Part shown: positions 15,761 to 23,990 of the stretch, one piece after another | Layout of the letters: every line of letters begins with the position of its first letter | Numbering within the stretch: position 1 is the first letter of the stretch | DNA from: Actinoallomurus liliacearum | GTDB taxonomy: Bacteria; Actinomycetota; Actinomycetes; Streptosporangiales; Streptosporangiaceae | DNA: 64,000 bases | NCBI RefSeq assembly: GCF_039542035.1 | Contig: NZ_BAABHJ010000032.1 | Span: 185,622-249,621, forward strand | Reading direction: 5' to 3' | Notes under the pieces: model-generated | Seen by the model: the letters and a program-made list of their open reading frames with translations, nothing else | The model's database searches: none | What the model was told of the DNA's origin: nothing | Translations under genes and position numbers: made by a program

Positions 15761-17575
15761 GTGGACGAATGGTCACTTCCCGGGTATGTCACTCTCCGTG
15801 AGCTGGGACGCGGCGGCTTCGGCCGTGTCGTACTCGCCCGGCACCAGGCTTCGGGCACGCATGTCGCCGTCAAGTACCTCACCGTTCCGGATGAGCGCTT
15901 CCGCACGGAGTTCCGGGAAGAGGCGCGGATGCTGCGCGGCCTCGACGACCCGTACGTGGTGCGCCTTTTCGAGTACGTCGAGCAGCCGCAGGGCGCGGCC
16001 ATCGTCATGGAGGCGATCGACGGAGTGCCGCTCCGAGCGCTGCTCGACGAGCACGGCCCGCTGGAGCCGGAGGCCGCGCTGGCGGTGCTGAAGGGATCTC
16101 TGCTCGGCCTTGGGGCCGCGCACCACGCGGGTGTCGTCCACCGCGACTACAAGCCCGCCAACGTCATGGTCGAGGCCGACGGCCGGAGCAAGCTGATCGA
16201 CTTCGGCATCGCGGTGCGCTCCGGCGCGGCGGGCCAGAGCGCCGGCACCCCGGCGTACATGGCCCCGGAGCAGTGGGCCGGAGCACCCGCCTCGCCCTCC
16301 ACCGACGTGTACGCCGCCACGTGCGTGTTCTTCGAATGCGTGGTGGGCCGCACGCCGTACCAGGGCGATACGGCCGTGGCCTACCGCGCCCAGCACACGA
16401 GCGGCGAGATTCCCGCCGATCAGGCACCGCCACCGGTCCAGGCGCTGATCCACCGTGGCCTGGCCAAACACCCGGCGGACCGGCCGCCGGGAGCGCTGGA
16501 GTTCGCCGAAGAGCTGGAGACGGCGGCGACGGCCGAGTACGGACCCCAATGGGAGTCCAACGGCTGGAGGCGGCTGGCCGAGGCCGCGGCCGGTCTCGCC
16601 GCGCTGTTCCCGTTCGCGGCTCTGGTGGCGGGTACGGCCCCCGGTGCGGCCGGCCACGTGGGCGGAGCCGCAGCAGGCAAGGCCGCCGGCGCCGCAGCAG
16701 GTAAGGCCGGCGGCGCCGCAGCGGGCAAGGCCGGCGGGGCCACAGCGGGCAAGGCCGGCGCGCTCACCAAGATCCTCGGTTCCAACGCCGGCGTGAAACT
16801 GGGCGCCATCGTCGCCGGTGTCGTCGTGGCGGGCTCGGCGACGACCGCCGCCATCGTCATGAGCCGGCACCAGCCGAAGAAACCGAAACCCGTCGCGGCA
16901 CGGATCGAGCTGGCCTCCTACAGCCGGTCCGTCGCCGGCCTCGACCTGCGAGAGGCACGCTACGCCCACGTGAGCGGCGTTCGGGACGCCACCGTGCAGC
17001 GCAAGATCGATCAGGCGCTGTTCGCCCCACTCGACTGGGGCATCGTCCTCATGCAGAAGCAGGACGCGGAGGCGAACCCGCCCTGCACGAAACCGACGAT
17101 CCTCCGCTCACAACCAAAGATCGGGATCAATGGGCCGCATCTGGCATCGGTCCAGTACGCGCTGCCGGCGACGTACTGTTCCCCCCTCGACTACCAACTC
17201 CCCCGGATCACCGTCAACGTCGACCTGCGCACCGGGAACGTGCTGACCGCCGACGAGGTGTTCCGGCCCGAGACGCTCCGCCAAGACGGGCTCGCGACGC
17301 TGCTGAACCGGGTGTCCGCGCATGTGACCGACCCCGACCTGCATACCGTGTGCGTCCGCCCGCCGCTGCGTCACGGGGACTTCTTCCAGACCACGGCTCT
17401 CCTGCCCGGGACGCGGCCCGCGCCGCCGCGCATCTCGCCGTTCTTCACGGCCGGTGGAATGGTCGTCAGCTGGTCGCACGCGGGCAGCGAATGCCCCTAC
17501 TACGCGATCACCTTGCCGTACTCCGAGGTGCGGGACCTGCTCAACCCACAGATCGCCGCGGAGCTGCCCCGATAG
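15761..17575 (+). CDS. Transmembrane serine/threonine protein kinase with an extracytoplasmic RsiV-like domain
   Basis: 604 residues. The kinase domain (about 9-255) has the Gly loop GRGGFG, Lys38, Glu54, HRDYKPAN (127-134), DFG (147-149) and APE (168-170). A low-complexity linker of GAAAGKAG units spans residues 301-334, a single membrane helix lies at about 346-367, and the external region (about 380-604) contains DLRTGNVLTADEVF, resembling RsiV/PdaC-type (DUF3298) domains, plus several Cys. There are no PASTA repeats, so the ligand is not the usual muropeptide. The start is GTG. A strong hairpin follows the gene. Confidence 0.9.
   Translation: MDEWSLPGYVTLRELGRGGFGRVVLARHQASGTHVAVKYLTVPDERFRTEFREEARMLRGLDDPYVVRLFEYVEQPQGAAIVMEAIDGVPLRALLDEHGPLEPEAALAVLKGSLLGLGAAHHAGVVHRDYKPANVMVEADGRSKLIDFGIAVRSGAAGQSAGTPAYMAPEQWAGAPASPSTDVYAATCVFFECVVGRTPYQGDTAVAYRAQHTSGEIPADQAPPPVQALIHRGLAKHPADRPPGALEFAEELETAATAEYGPQWESNGWRRLAEAAAGLAALFPFAALVAGTAPGAAGHVGGAAAGKAAGAAAGKAGGAAAGKAGGATAGKAGALTKILGSNAGVKLGAIVAGVVVAGSATTAAIVMSRHQPKKPKPVAARIELASYSRSVAGLDLREARYAHVSGVRDATVQRKIDQALFAPLDWGIVLMQKQDAEANPPCTKPTILRSQPKIGINGPHLASVQYALPATYCSPLDYQLPRITVNVDLRTGNVLTADEVFRPETLRQDGLATLLNRVSAHVTDPDLHTVCVRPPLRHGDFFQTTALLPGTRPAPPRISPFFTAGGMVVSWSHAGSECPYYAITLPYSEVRDLLNPQIAAELPR
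16661..16762 (+). repeat. Four-unit 24-bp in-frame repeat in the kinase gene
   Basis: Imperfect 24-base units encode the octapeptide GAAAGKAG about four times, just before the membrane helix. The repeat gives a flexible, positively charged Ala/Gly linker on the cytoplasmic side. Such a tract can change length by slippage. Confidence 0.8.
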
Positions 17576-17632
17576 CCGGACGGCGCCACCTTCCCCTCCG
17601 GTTCGGCGTGGATCCCGCACGGACCAAAGGCG

Positions 17633-17683
17633 CGGATCACTGGCGTTCACTGCGCTCTTGAGGCAGTCAACGCCAGTGATCCG
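17633..17683. terminator. Strong hairpin after the kinase gene
   Basis: CGGATCACTGGCGTT (17633-17647) pairs perfectly with AACGCCAGTGATCCG (17669-17683). After one C/C mismatch, ACTGC pairs with GCAGT around a nine-base loop. It is the only strong secondary structure between the kinase and the mannosidase and is read as a terminator. Confidence 0.75.
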
Positions 17684-17758
17684 GCGTCCCCGCCGCCTCG
17701 CGAACCGCGAAGGCCGACATCGGTCACGGGCGTGGTCAGGAACCTCCCGAGGTGATAC

Positions 17759-17770
17759 GACAACGTTGTC
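17759..17770. promoter_or_regulatory. LacI-type operator in front of the GH47 gene
   Basis: GACAACGTTGTC is a perfect 12-bp palindrome with a central CG, 23 bases upstream of the mannosidase start codon. This is the form of many LacI-family operators that control glycoside hydrolase genes in actinomycetes. The cognate repressor is not obvious in the window: the LacI protein at 11976 faces different palindromes. Confidence 0.65.
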
Positions 17771-17793
17771 ATCCTCCCCCAAGGCGGTGAACG

Positions 17794-19215
17794 TTGAGAG
17801 CCCCCAGCCCCCTCTCCCGCAGAACGTTCCTCGGCACTCTGGCACTGAGCGGCGTGGCCACGGCAGGCCTCCCCGGCGGCGTCGCGAACGCGGCGACGCC
17901 CGCCTCATCCGCCCGGCGGTGGCATCGGGTCGCCGACGACGTACGCGACGAGCTCCGGCACACCTGGCGGTCCTACCGGCGCTTCGCCTGGGGCCACGAC
18001 CAACTGCTCCCCGTCAGCGGCGGATACAGCGAGTTCTTCGACAAGAAGCACCCCGTCGGGCTGACGATCGTGGAGGCCCTCGACACGCTGTACCTGATGG
18101 GCCTCGACGAGGAGCTCGCCGACGGCATCGGGTGGATCCGTGACAACCTCGACTTCGCCGGCGTCGACGCGGACGTCCAGGTGTTCGAGACCAACATCCG
18201 CATGGTCGGCGGGCTGCTGTCGGGTCATCTCGCCACCGGCGAGAGGACGCTCCTCGACCACGCCAGGATGATCGCCGACATCCTGCTGCCCTGCTTCACG
18301 ACCTCGCCCACCGGCATGCCGTACCGCCTGGTCAACCCGCGCACAGGCGAGATCAGCGGCAACGTCAACGTGCTCGCCGAGATCGGGACGATCATCGCCG
18401 AGTTCGGCACCCTCTCCCGCCTCGTCCACGACGACCGGTACTACAACGCCGCGAAGAAGGCCCTGAAAGCGGTGTACGACCGGCGTTCCCCGCTGGACCT
18501 GGTCGGCAGCGGCATCAACGTCGAGACCGGCGTCTGGACCGACACGTCCGCGCGGATCGATCCGCCGGTCGACTCCTTCTTCGAGTACCTCTGGGACGGC
18601 TGGGACCTGTTCCACGACCATGATCTGAAGCGCTGGTACGACAACCTGACCACCGCGATCCTGCGCCGGGAGAAGGAGCGGTACGGCGGTCACCTGTGGT
18701 TCCACAAGGCCGACATGATGACCGGCGCGGCCCTCGGCCGCGAGACCTCCGAGCTGACCGCCTTCTACGCAGGGCTGCTCGGCCAGAGCGGCCACCTGCG
18801 CGAGGGCGAGGCGTACTTCGACGCGTGGACGTCGGTGCTGCGGACCTATCCGCTGCTGCCGGAGGGCTACGACTACGGCACGGGCACGGCGACCGACAAG
18901 GGCAACCAACTGCGCCCGGAGTACGTCGACTCGGCGTTCAACCTCTGGCTGATCACCGGCAGGGAGGTCTACCGGGAGCGCGCGTACGACTACTACCTCA
19001 CCCAGAAGCGCTTCTCCCGCGTGGCGAACGGCTGGACCGTCGTCGCCGACGTCACCACGACGCCCCCGAAGCTCGGCGACCTGACCTCCGGCTACTGGTG
19101 GTCGGAGCAGATGAAGTACTGGTACCTCATGTTCGCCGACTGCCCGCGCTTCGACTACCGCGACAACTACCTGTCCACGGAGGGCGACGTCTTCAAGGGA
19201 TTCATCCGGCACTGA
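17794..19215 (+). CDS. Exported class I alpha-mannosidase, glycoside hydrolase family 47
   Basis: 473 residues with a Tat signal (SRRTFLGTLALSGVA, residues 8-22). The rest follows GH47: AWGHDQLLPVS, GLTIVEALDTLYLMGL, FETNIRMVGGLLSG, LAEIGTIIAEF, VDSFFEYLW, LRPEYVDS, GYWWSEQMKYWYLMF and the final STE. The family acids map to Glu132, Asp260 and Glu376 or Glu438, and Thr462 corresponds to the Ca2+-ligating Thr. GH47 enzymes trim alpha-1,2-mannose from high-mannose glycans and are mostly eukaryotic, with scattered bacterial members. The start is TTG, with AAGGCGG upstream. Upstream lies a LacI-type palindrome. Confidence 0.92.
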   Translation: MRAPSPLSRRTFLGTLALSGVATAGLPGGVANAATPASSARRWHRVADDVRDELRHTWRSYRRFAWGHDQLLPVSGGYSEFFDKKHPVGLTIVEALDTLYLMGLDEELADGIGWIRDNLDFAGVDADVQVFETNIRMVGGLLSGHLATGERTLLDHARMIADILLPCFTTSPTGMPYRLVNPRTGEISGNVNVLAEIGTIIAEFGTLSRLVHDDRYYNAAKKALKAVYDRRSPLDLVGSGINVETGVWTDTSARIDPPVDSFFEYLWDGWDLFHDHDLKRWYDNLTTAILRREKERYGGHLWFHKADMMTGAALGRETSELTAFYAGLLGQSGHLREGEAYFDAWTSVLRTYPLLPEGYDYGTGTATDKGNQLRPEYVDSAFNLWLITGREVYRERAYDYYLTQKRFSRVANGWTVVADVTTTPPKLGDLTSGYWWSEQMKYWYLMFADCPRFDYRDNYLSTEGDVFKGFIRH

Positions 19216-19354
19216 CGGACGTCGTGACGGCGGGCGTTCGTCCTCCTTTCGTGCTGTCGTCGTAGGCGTGGCGGGCGGCGGCGATGGCCGGGCGCGCGTG
19301 GCGGGCCCCGCCCCCGGGGGGACTTCGGCGCTCGCGGTCGTCAATGATGAGATC

Positions 19355-19831
19355 ATGACCGACTTCGTGAAGCCGCCCACCCGCCCGCTGCTGCGCCGGC
19401 CGGACGACGGAGAGATGATCCCGGTGGCCGGCGTCGAGCATCTGTTCCGGCTCACCGCGGCGCACACCGGCGGGCGGTTCGCCTTCGAAGAGTTCACCCT
19501 GGGACCGGGGGTGATCGGCGCACGCCCTCACGTCCATCATGGCCACGACGAGTACTTCTACGTCCTCGACGGCGAACTGACCCTGCATGACGGCGAGGGC
19601 GAGATCACGGCCGGGCCCGGCCACGTGCTGGCGGCCGTACGCGGCACCCCGCACGGCTTCCGCAACGCCGGAGAGGTCCCCGCACGAGGTCTGTGCCTGT
19701 ACACCCCGGCCGGTTACGAGGACTACTTCCGGCAGGTGCACGCCGAGGTCCAGGCCGGCGCGGAGGTCACCGACGCCCTGCTGACCGAGTTCCGCAGCCG
19801 CTTCCAGACGACGCCTCATCCCACCCCCTGA
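19355..19831 (+). CDS. Cupin-domain protein
   Basis: 158 residues with one cupin barrel. The first motif is G-x5-HVHHGHDEYFYVLDGE (metal ligands His, His, Glu and a later His) and the second is GPGHVLAAVRGTPHGFRN. It resembles quercetinase/dioxygenase-like small cupins, but catalysis versus simple sugar or metabolite binding cannot be told. I chose ATG 19355 over an in-frame start at 19268, because the extra N-terminus has no similarity and is Gly/Ala rich. Confidence 0.85.
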   Translation: MTDFVKPPTRPLLRRPDDGEMIPVAGVEHLFRLTAAHTGGRFAFEEFTLGPGVIGARPHVHHGHDEYFYVLDGELTLHDGEGEITAGPGHVLAAVRGTPHGFRNAGEVPARGLCLYTPAGYEDYFRQVHAEVQAGAEVTDALLTEFRSRFQTTPHPTP

Positions 19832-19944
19832 CGCCGGGACCGTGATCGCACTGTCCGAGGTTCCCCGCCTGGTCCGGCCGACCACGTCGGTACGGGGGTT
19901 CCACCTGGCCGACCGCTCGGCTCAAGATCGGTAGTGTTGGCGCC

Positions 19945-20484
19945 GTGACCCACTCCCCCACGGCGGCGAAGTCCCGGTACCTGGTCCTCCACGACTACGG
20001 AATGGGCGGCCTCTGGTGGTGGATCCGCGCCTCGTCGGCGCGGCAGATCATCGACACCTGCGCCGAGGTCGAGGTGATCACCGACCCGGAGGCCGTCGCG
20101 CGGGCCGAGACCTGGTCACTCGACGAGGTCGACATCGACGCGCTCTCGGCCGACCCCGCCCTGGCGTCTCTGCGGGACAAGCGGGACGGGTACCGGCACG
20201 AGCCCGGCTACGGAGCGTTGGTCGGCCGGGACCGCGTCCACCTCGACATGCCGAGCGAGGACGAGGACGACACCCGGTACCTGGTGGAGTTCGGCCCCGA
20301 CGGGCGATGGCTCCGCCAGGTCACGCTCACCGGCGACGGCCCCGGGACCAGGACCGACTCCGAGAACTGGCCGATCAACCCGCCCATCGACCTGTACGAC
20401 CCGCGGTACGTCGCCATGGAGATCGACGTCTCCCGCTTCGAGGACGCCTGGAGCCGGGCGCTGCCCGCTCCCGACGACCTGTGA
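19945..20484 (+). CDS. Hypothetical protein (179 aa)
   Basis: An acidic protein with an N-terminal block YLVLHDYGMGGLWWWIRA and a central DEDDTRYLVEFGPDGRW segment. The actinomycete pattern of a beta-rich domain with two Trp-rich strands is visible, but I do not recognise a family. The start is GTG, and codon use is typical of the neighbours. A clean hairpin terminates it 3 bases downstream. Confidence 0.75.
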   Translation: MTHSPTAAKSRYLVLHDYGMGGLWWWIRASSARQIIDTCAEVEVITDPEAVARAETWSLDEVDIDALSADPALASLRDKRDGYRHEPGYGALVGRDRVHLDMPSEDEDDTRYLVEFGPDGRWLRQVTLTGDGPGTRTDSENWPINPPIDLYDPRYVAMEIDVSRFEDAWSRALPAPDDL

Positions 20485-20487
20485 GCG

Positions 20488-20517
20488 CGCGGCCCCCGCA
20501 CCAAGGCGGGGGCCGCG
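20488..20517. terminator. Bidirectional hairpin terminator
   Basis: A 12-bp stem (core GCGGCCCCCGC with GCGGGGGCCGC) and six-base loop lies between the convergent hypothetical gene and the SGNH hydrolase gene. Confidence 0.8.
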
Positions 20518-20533
20518 GAGCGGGGAACGAACG

Positions 20534-21748
20534 TCAGGCGCGCGGGGCGGCGAACGGTCCGCCGGTGCCGAAGGCCCGCTCGGCGAAGCGTTCGCCGATG
20601 CGGCGGTGCGTGGCGGCGTCCGGGTGCAACCGGTCGGGCAGCGGCAGCTCGGCGAAGTCCGCCTCGCCGTAGAGGTCGCGGCCGTCGAGGTAGTACAGGT
20701 TCGGGTCGTCGGCCGCCCGCTGCTTGACGATGCGGGAGAGTTCCTCGCGGATGACGCCCAGGGTCAGCTTCCCGAAGGGTATCTCCGCGGGGTCGCCCGC
20801 GGCCTTGAATCGCAGCACTCCCGAGCCGAGGTCGCTGAAGTCCGGTGCGCTGGGGCCGGGGGTGTCCTCGTGGATGGGACAGAGGATCGCAGAGACGACC
20901 AGCAGCGGCGTGGTGGGATGCCCCTCGCGGATGGTGTCGAGGAAGCCGTGCACGGCCGGGGCGAAGGCGCGCAGCCGCATCACGTCGGCGTTGACCAGGT
21001 TGATGCCGATCTTGACGCTGACCAGGTCCGCCGGGGTGTCCCGCAGGACGCGGGCGGTGAACGGATCGAGCATGGCGCTGCCGCCGAAGCCGAGGTTGAT
21101 CAGCTCGACGCCGCCCAGCGCGGCGGCCAGCGCGGGCCAAGTCGTGGTGGGGCTCGCGGCGTTCGAGCCGTGGCTGATCGAACTGCCGTGGTGCAGCCAC
21201 ACCCGGCGATCCCCCTGCGGCACGGCCTCGACGGGCGCGTCGGTGCGCAGGGCGACCACCTGGGTGATCTCGTTGTACGGCAGCCAGATCTCGACGTCCT
21301 TCACCCGCTCGGGCAGACCGGTGAACCGGACGGTGCCCACGGGGCCGGGCCTGGTCTCGGCGGACCCGGTGGCCATGTCCATCATCAGGACGTTCCCGCC
21401 GGTCGTACTGGCCTGACCGGCCAGCCGGCCGTCGACGAGCAGGTCGTACACGCCGTCCGGGCGGGGCGGCGCGCCCTCGTAGGCCGGCTTGGTGCGGAGC
21501 GTGTCCAGCTCGATCGCCGTGGCCCGAGTCCGGAACACCACCCGTACGCCGGAGGGCTGCGCCTCCGCCATGGCCACCTGCCCATCGGCGGCCTGGGCGC
21601 GGGCCCAGGCGGGCAGCCGGTGCGGCAGCACACCATGCTCGGTGCGCTCCAGGTCGAGCGCCCCGCGCAGGAGGTCGGCGGTGATGGGCGTGGTGATCCA
21701 GTCCGTCCCCTCGGGCGAGCCGGAGACGGCGTCATGCTGGTGGTTCAT
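20534..21748 (-). CDS. SGNH/GDSL-type hydrolase with N-terminal accessory beta domain
   Basis: 404 residues. The first 190 or so form a beta-rich domain (SGVRVVFRTRATAIEL, DLLVDGRLAG), then the SGNH core follows: HHGSSISHGSNA (block I, catalytic Ser), GFGGSAMLDP (block II Gly), VSVKIGINLVN (block III Asn) and DRLHPDAATHRRIGE (block V Asp/His). Such two-domain esterases often act on acetylated carbohydrates. No signal peptide is visible, so it is probably cytoplasmic. Length is normal for this subfamily. Confidence 0.88.
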   Translation of the reverse strand: MNHQHDAVSGSPEGTDWITTPITADLLRGALDLERTEHGVLPHRLPAWARAQAADGQVAMAEAQPSGVRVVFRTRATAIELDTLRTKPAYEGAPPRPDGVYDLLVDGRLAGQASTTGGNVLMMDMATGSAETRPGPVGTVRFTGLPERVKDVEIWLPYNEITQVVALRTDAPVEAVPQGDRRVWLHHGSSISHGSNAASPTTTWPALAAALGGVELINLGFGGSAMLDPFTARVLRDTPADLVSVKIGINLVNADVMRLRAFAPAVHGFLDTIREGHPTTPLLVVSAILCPIHEDTPGPSAPDFSDLGSGVLRFKAAGDPAEIPFGKLTLGVIREELSRIVKQRAADDPNLYYLDGRDLYGEADFAELPLPDRLHPDAATHRRIGERFAERAFGTGGPFAAPRA

Positions 21749-21833
21749 ACCCTCACCCTGTCAACCGCCCGCCCGATCCGCACATCCTTTCCGCCCCGCG
21801 CGTCGCCCCATACCGACGCCCCAAGCAGCACGA

Positions 21834-21860
21834 AGGCCCTCACGCACGGCGTGAGGGCCT
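21834..21860. terminator. Terminator of the HTH-DUF397 operon
   Basis: AGGCCCTCACGC (21834-21845) pairs perfectly with GCGTGAGGGCCT (21849-21860), with a three-base loop. It lies 22 bases beyond the stop of the double DUF397 gene on the minus strand. Confidence 0.8.
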
Positions 21861-21881
21861 CGGCTTCGAGTGGAATCAGGC

Positions 21882-22025
21882 TTACGGCTTCTCCGTCACG
21901 GCGACCTCAACGCAGTTGCCACCCGTGTCATCGCTGCGGCGAGACTTGCGCCACTCGGCCACTTCGACGCACATCCCTCCGGTGTCGTTGCTGCGGCTAG
22001 GCTTGCGCCGCTCCAGGGCGCTCAC
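21882..22025 (-). CDS. Double DUF397 small protein (47 aa)
   Basis: The frame from GTG 22025 to TAA 21882 encodes 47 residues made of two copies of the DUF397 core, (E)WRKSxRSxDTGGxCVEVA: residues 5-23 and 24-42, joined without linker. In the first copy the Trp is replaced by Arg. DUF397 proteins are normally single-copy, about 60 residues, and are encoded beside HTH regulators of the BldB/WhiJ network. This gene is 38 bases downstream of a single-copy DUF397 gene and in the same operon. Confidence 0.8.
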   Translation of the reverse strand: MSALERRKPSRSNDTGGMCVEVAEWRKSRRSDDTGGNCVEVAVTEKP

Positions 22026-22063
22026 GTTCTCCAGAGCCCCTCGGTTGTGCCTGTCGACGATCG

Positions 22064-22156
22064 TCAGGCTTGCCGCTTCTGCGAAACGGCCACCTCGACG
22101 CAGTTGCTTCCGGTGTCGTTGCTACGGCTGGACTTGCGCCATTCCAGATTGCTCAT
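22064..22156 (-). CDS. Minimal DUF397 protein (30 aa)
   Basis: ATG 22156 to TGA 22064 encodes 30 residues beginning MSNLEWRKSSRSNDTGSNC and continuing VEVAVSQKRQA, a clear but short DUF397 domain. The start overlaps the stop of the HTH gene (ATGA), so the pair is translationally coupled. In the known DUF397-HTH pairs the small protein modulates the regulator, sometimes in a toxin-antitoxin-like way. Confidence 0.85.
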   Translation of the reverse strand: MSNLEWRKSSRSNDTGSNCVEVAVSQKRQA

Positions 22157-22941
22157 GTCTTCCAGAGCTCCTCGGCTGTTCTCGCGATCAGTTCTCTCGA
22201 CATGTCGGCGGGTAGGGCTTCAGTCCGGATTGACTCCCACGATGACACCACCGTAGCGAGATCTTCCGGCCGTGTGGAGACCGCTCCGCCAAAAGCGCAG
22301 TCGGCAACTGCTACCTCACCACCGTCCGCGAGCGTGGCGACAACGAACGGACCACGAACACCGCGGTGAAGACGACTGGGTACGACCTGAACGCTGATGT
22401 TCTCGCGCTCGCTGAGTTCGAGGAGATGCTGGAGCTGGTCGTACATCACTTTCGCCCCTCCCACGTCACGGCGAAGCGCCCCCTCGTCGAGGACACAGTA
22501 GAGAGTGGGCGGCGGCGGATCGTCGCGGGTGAGAATCTGTTGGCGCAGCATGCGCGCCTCCACTGCAGCGTCGTCGCCACCCAGAAGCGCCCGGGCATAT
22601 TCGGGCGTCTGGAGTAGGCCGTAAATCAGGTCGATCTCGACGGCTCGGAGTTGGACGGCCTGGTCCTCAGCCGGAAGCCAGTCGACGAACCAGGCGGGGT
22701 AGGCCGGGGCGCCCTTACGCCAGTCGAGGGTGCGGAGTAGCGCGCCGCCGGTGTCGAGGGCCTCATCGGCGGCCTTGGCGAACTCGGGAGTGGCGGGGGC
22801 CTGGCCGGTCTCGATGGAGCTGATCAGTGACTCCGAGCAGAAGATCCTCGCCGCGAGCTGCGCCTGAGTGGAGGAGGCCGCCTTGCGGTAGTGGCGTAGT
22901 TCGCGGCCCCATATGGCTTGTGGGCTGTAGTACTGGTTCAT
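22153..22941 (-). CDS. XRE-type HTH regulator with DUF5753-like domain
   Basis: 262 residues: an N-terminal Cro/C1-type HTH (GRELRHYRKAASSTQAQLAA... SLISSIETGQ, residues 12-47), then the C-terminal region found in the WhiJ/AbaA-like regulators (LRAVEIDLIYGLLQTPEYARALL, RRDVGGAKVMYDQLQHLLELSERENISVQVVP). ATG 22941 has AGGAG upstream. It is coupled to two DUF397 genes downstream and is divergent from two small coupled genes, so the whole forms a compact accessory locus. Confidence 0.9.
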   Translation of the reverse strand: MNQYYSPQAIWGRELRHYRKAASSTQAQLAARIFCSESLISSIETGQAPATPEFAKAADEALDTGGALLRTLDWRKGAPAYPAWFVDWLPAEDQAVQLRAVEIDLIYGLLQTPEYARALLGGDDAAVEARMLRQQILTRDDPPPPTLYCVLDEGALRRDVGGAKVMYDQLQHLLELSERENISVQVVPSRLHRGVRGPFVVATLADGGEVAVADCAFGGAVSTRPEDLATVVSSWESIRTEALPADMSRELIARTAEELWKT

Positions 22942-23101
22942 TCGACTTTTCTCCTTTGTCGGAATTCAGGGTCACTCCATCGTGACGCCAGAGATAATCG
23001 CGTTAGCTCCAGCTCATGGAATGGCGACTGGAACGCTTCCTCAGAGTAAACCGATGACGCCAATCTAGGGGGGTCGATCACGGCAACTCGAAAGGGCGAT
23101 C

Positions 23102-23374
23102 ATGACGATCACGAATGGACAGGAAGAAGTCCATGACTTGTGCCGGCGCCTCGCCACGGCGTGCGGCAAGGCCGGTCTCACGGCGGAGGAGATCGCCCCG
23201 ACGCGGATCCGCGTCGGCTTTCCGGGGGCGGGGATGCTCGCCGAGATCATCCGGTGCATGCCGGACGCGTCCGAGCGGCTGTACTGGTGGTGGTCCTGGG
23301 GTGCCCCCATCTGCCCGGCCGAGGAGATCGACAAGGTGGTCGAGATGATCGTCCACGTCGTCAGGCCGGAATGA
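23102..23374 (+). CDS. Small protein (90 aa) divergent from the HTH-DUF397 operon
   Basis: The protein has an N-terminal helical part and a C-terminal RLYWWWSWGAPIC segment with a DKVVEMIVHVV helix. Proteins of this kind occur near HTH-DUF397 genes in actinomycetes, but I do not know a function. The ATG follows AAAGGGCG. It overlaps the next gene by four bases. Confidence 0.7.
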   Translation: MTITNGQEEVHDLCRRLATACGKAGLTAEEIAPTRIRVGFPGAGMLAEIIRCMPDASERLYWWWSWGAPICPAEEIDKVVEMIVHVVRPE

Positions 23375-23574
23375 TGGTCGACCGTCCCCCGCCGGACGCC
23401 ATCGCGCGACTCAGGCGTTCGGTGGACCGGTTCTACGCCGCATTGCGCTCGTCACCGTACGGCGGCGTGTCCTGTCTCGCCGATCTGGCGTGGCTCAAAG
23501 TCCTGATCGAGAAGTACCCCGGCGAGGCACGTCGAATGGTCGACGACACGAACGGGGAAAGCCGCGATCGGTGA
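23371..23574 (+). CDS. Small protein (67 aa) coupled to the preceding gene
   Basis: Starts at ATG 23371 inside the stop of the 90-aa gene (ATGA). The product is a basic/acidic helical protein (RLRRSVDRFYAALRSSP... LADLAWLKVLIEKYPGEARRMV). No family is recognised. The tight overlap and normal codon use support a real gene; the pair may belong functionally to the divergent HTH-DUF397 locus. Confidence 0.6.
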   Translation: MMVDRPPPDAIARLRRSVDRFYAALRSSPYGGVSCLADLAWLKVLIEKYPGEARRMVDDTNGESRDR

Positions 23575-23610
23575 GTCCGGAGAATCGGCCGTCACGACCG
23601 GGTTCCGCCG

Positions 23611-23895
23611 TCAGCCGTACGCGGCGTTCAGGCGTGCCGCGACGATCGGGGCGAGCCTTCGGGCGTCCTCGGGATGGCCGGGCACGGTGAGCCAGACGAT
23701 GGCGCGGCCGCCGATGATCATCGCTCTGTCGATCTCGGAGGCGATGGTGTCGTCGGGTACGAGATAGCCCCCCGCGATCCGTGGCACTTGGTGGTAGGTG
23801 CCGAACGCCGCGAGCTTGGTGGCGAGCAATGCGTCGGCCTGCCGCTGGGATGCCGCGATCCATGCGCCCGTCGAGCCGTTGCCCCGTTTTCTCAC
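23611..23895 (-). CDS. Hypothetical protein (94 aa)
   Basis: A small protein with a basic N-terminus (MRKRGNG), an Ala/Leu-rich helix and a hydrophobic strand MIIGGRAIVWLTVPGHPE. No family is recognised. The GTG start lacks a good ribosome binding site, so the true start may lie further in. It is downstream of the CPT-like gene by 95 bases on the same strand. Confidence 0.5.
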   Translation of the reverse strand: MRKRGNGSTGAWIAASQRQADALLATKLAAFGTYHQVPRIAGGYLVPDDTIASEIDRAMIIGGRAIVWLTVPGHPEDARRLAPIVAARLNAAYG

Positions 23896-23990
23896 CGTTC
23901 GCCGTGATGGCCCCTCCGAACAGTAATCCGAGCCGGGGAGAAGGTCGCTACAGCGAGATCAGCGAAGGCGGCCTCACCTCAGGCCGCCGC

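Noticed and set aside
22366..22617. 83-residue plus-strand frame inside the HTH regulator gene
   Set aside because: It is fully antisense to a clearly conserved HTH/DUF5753-type region and has no ribosome binding site.
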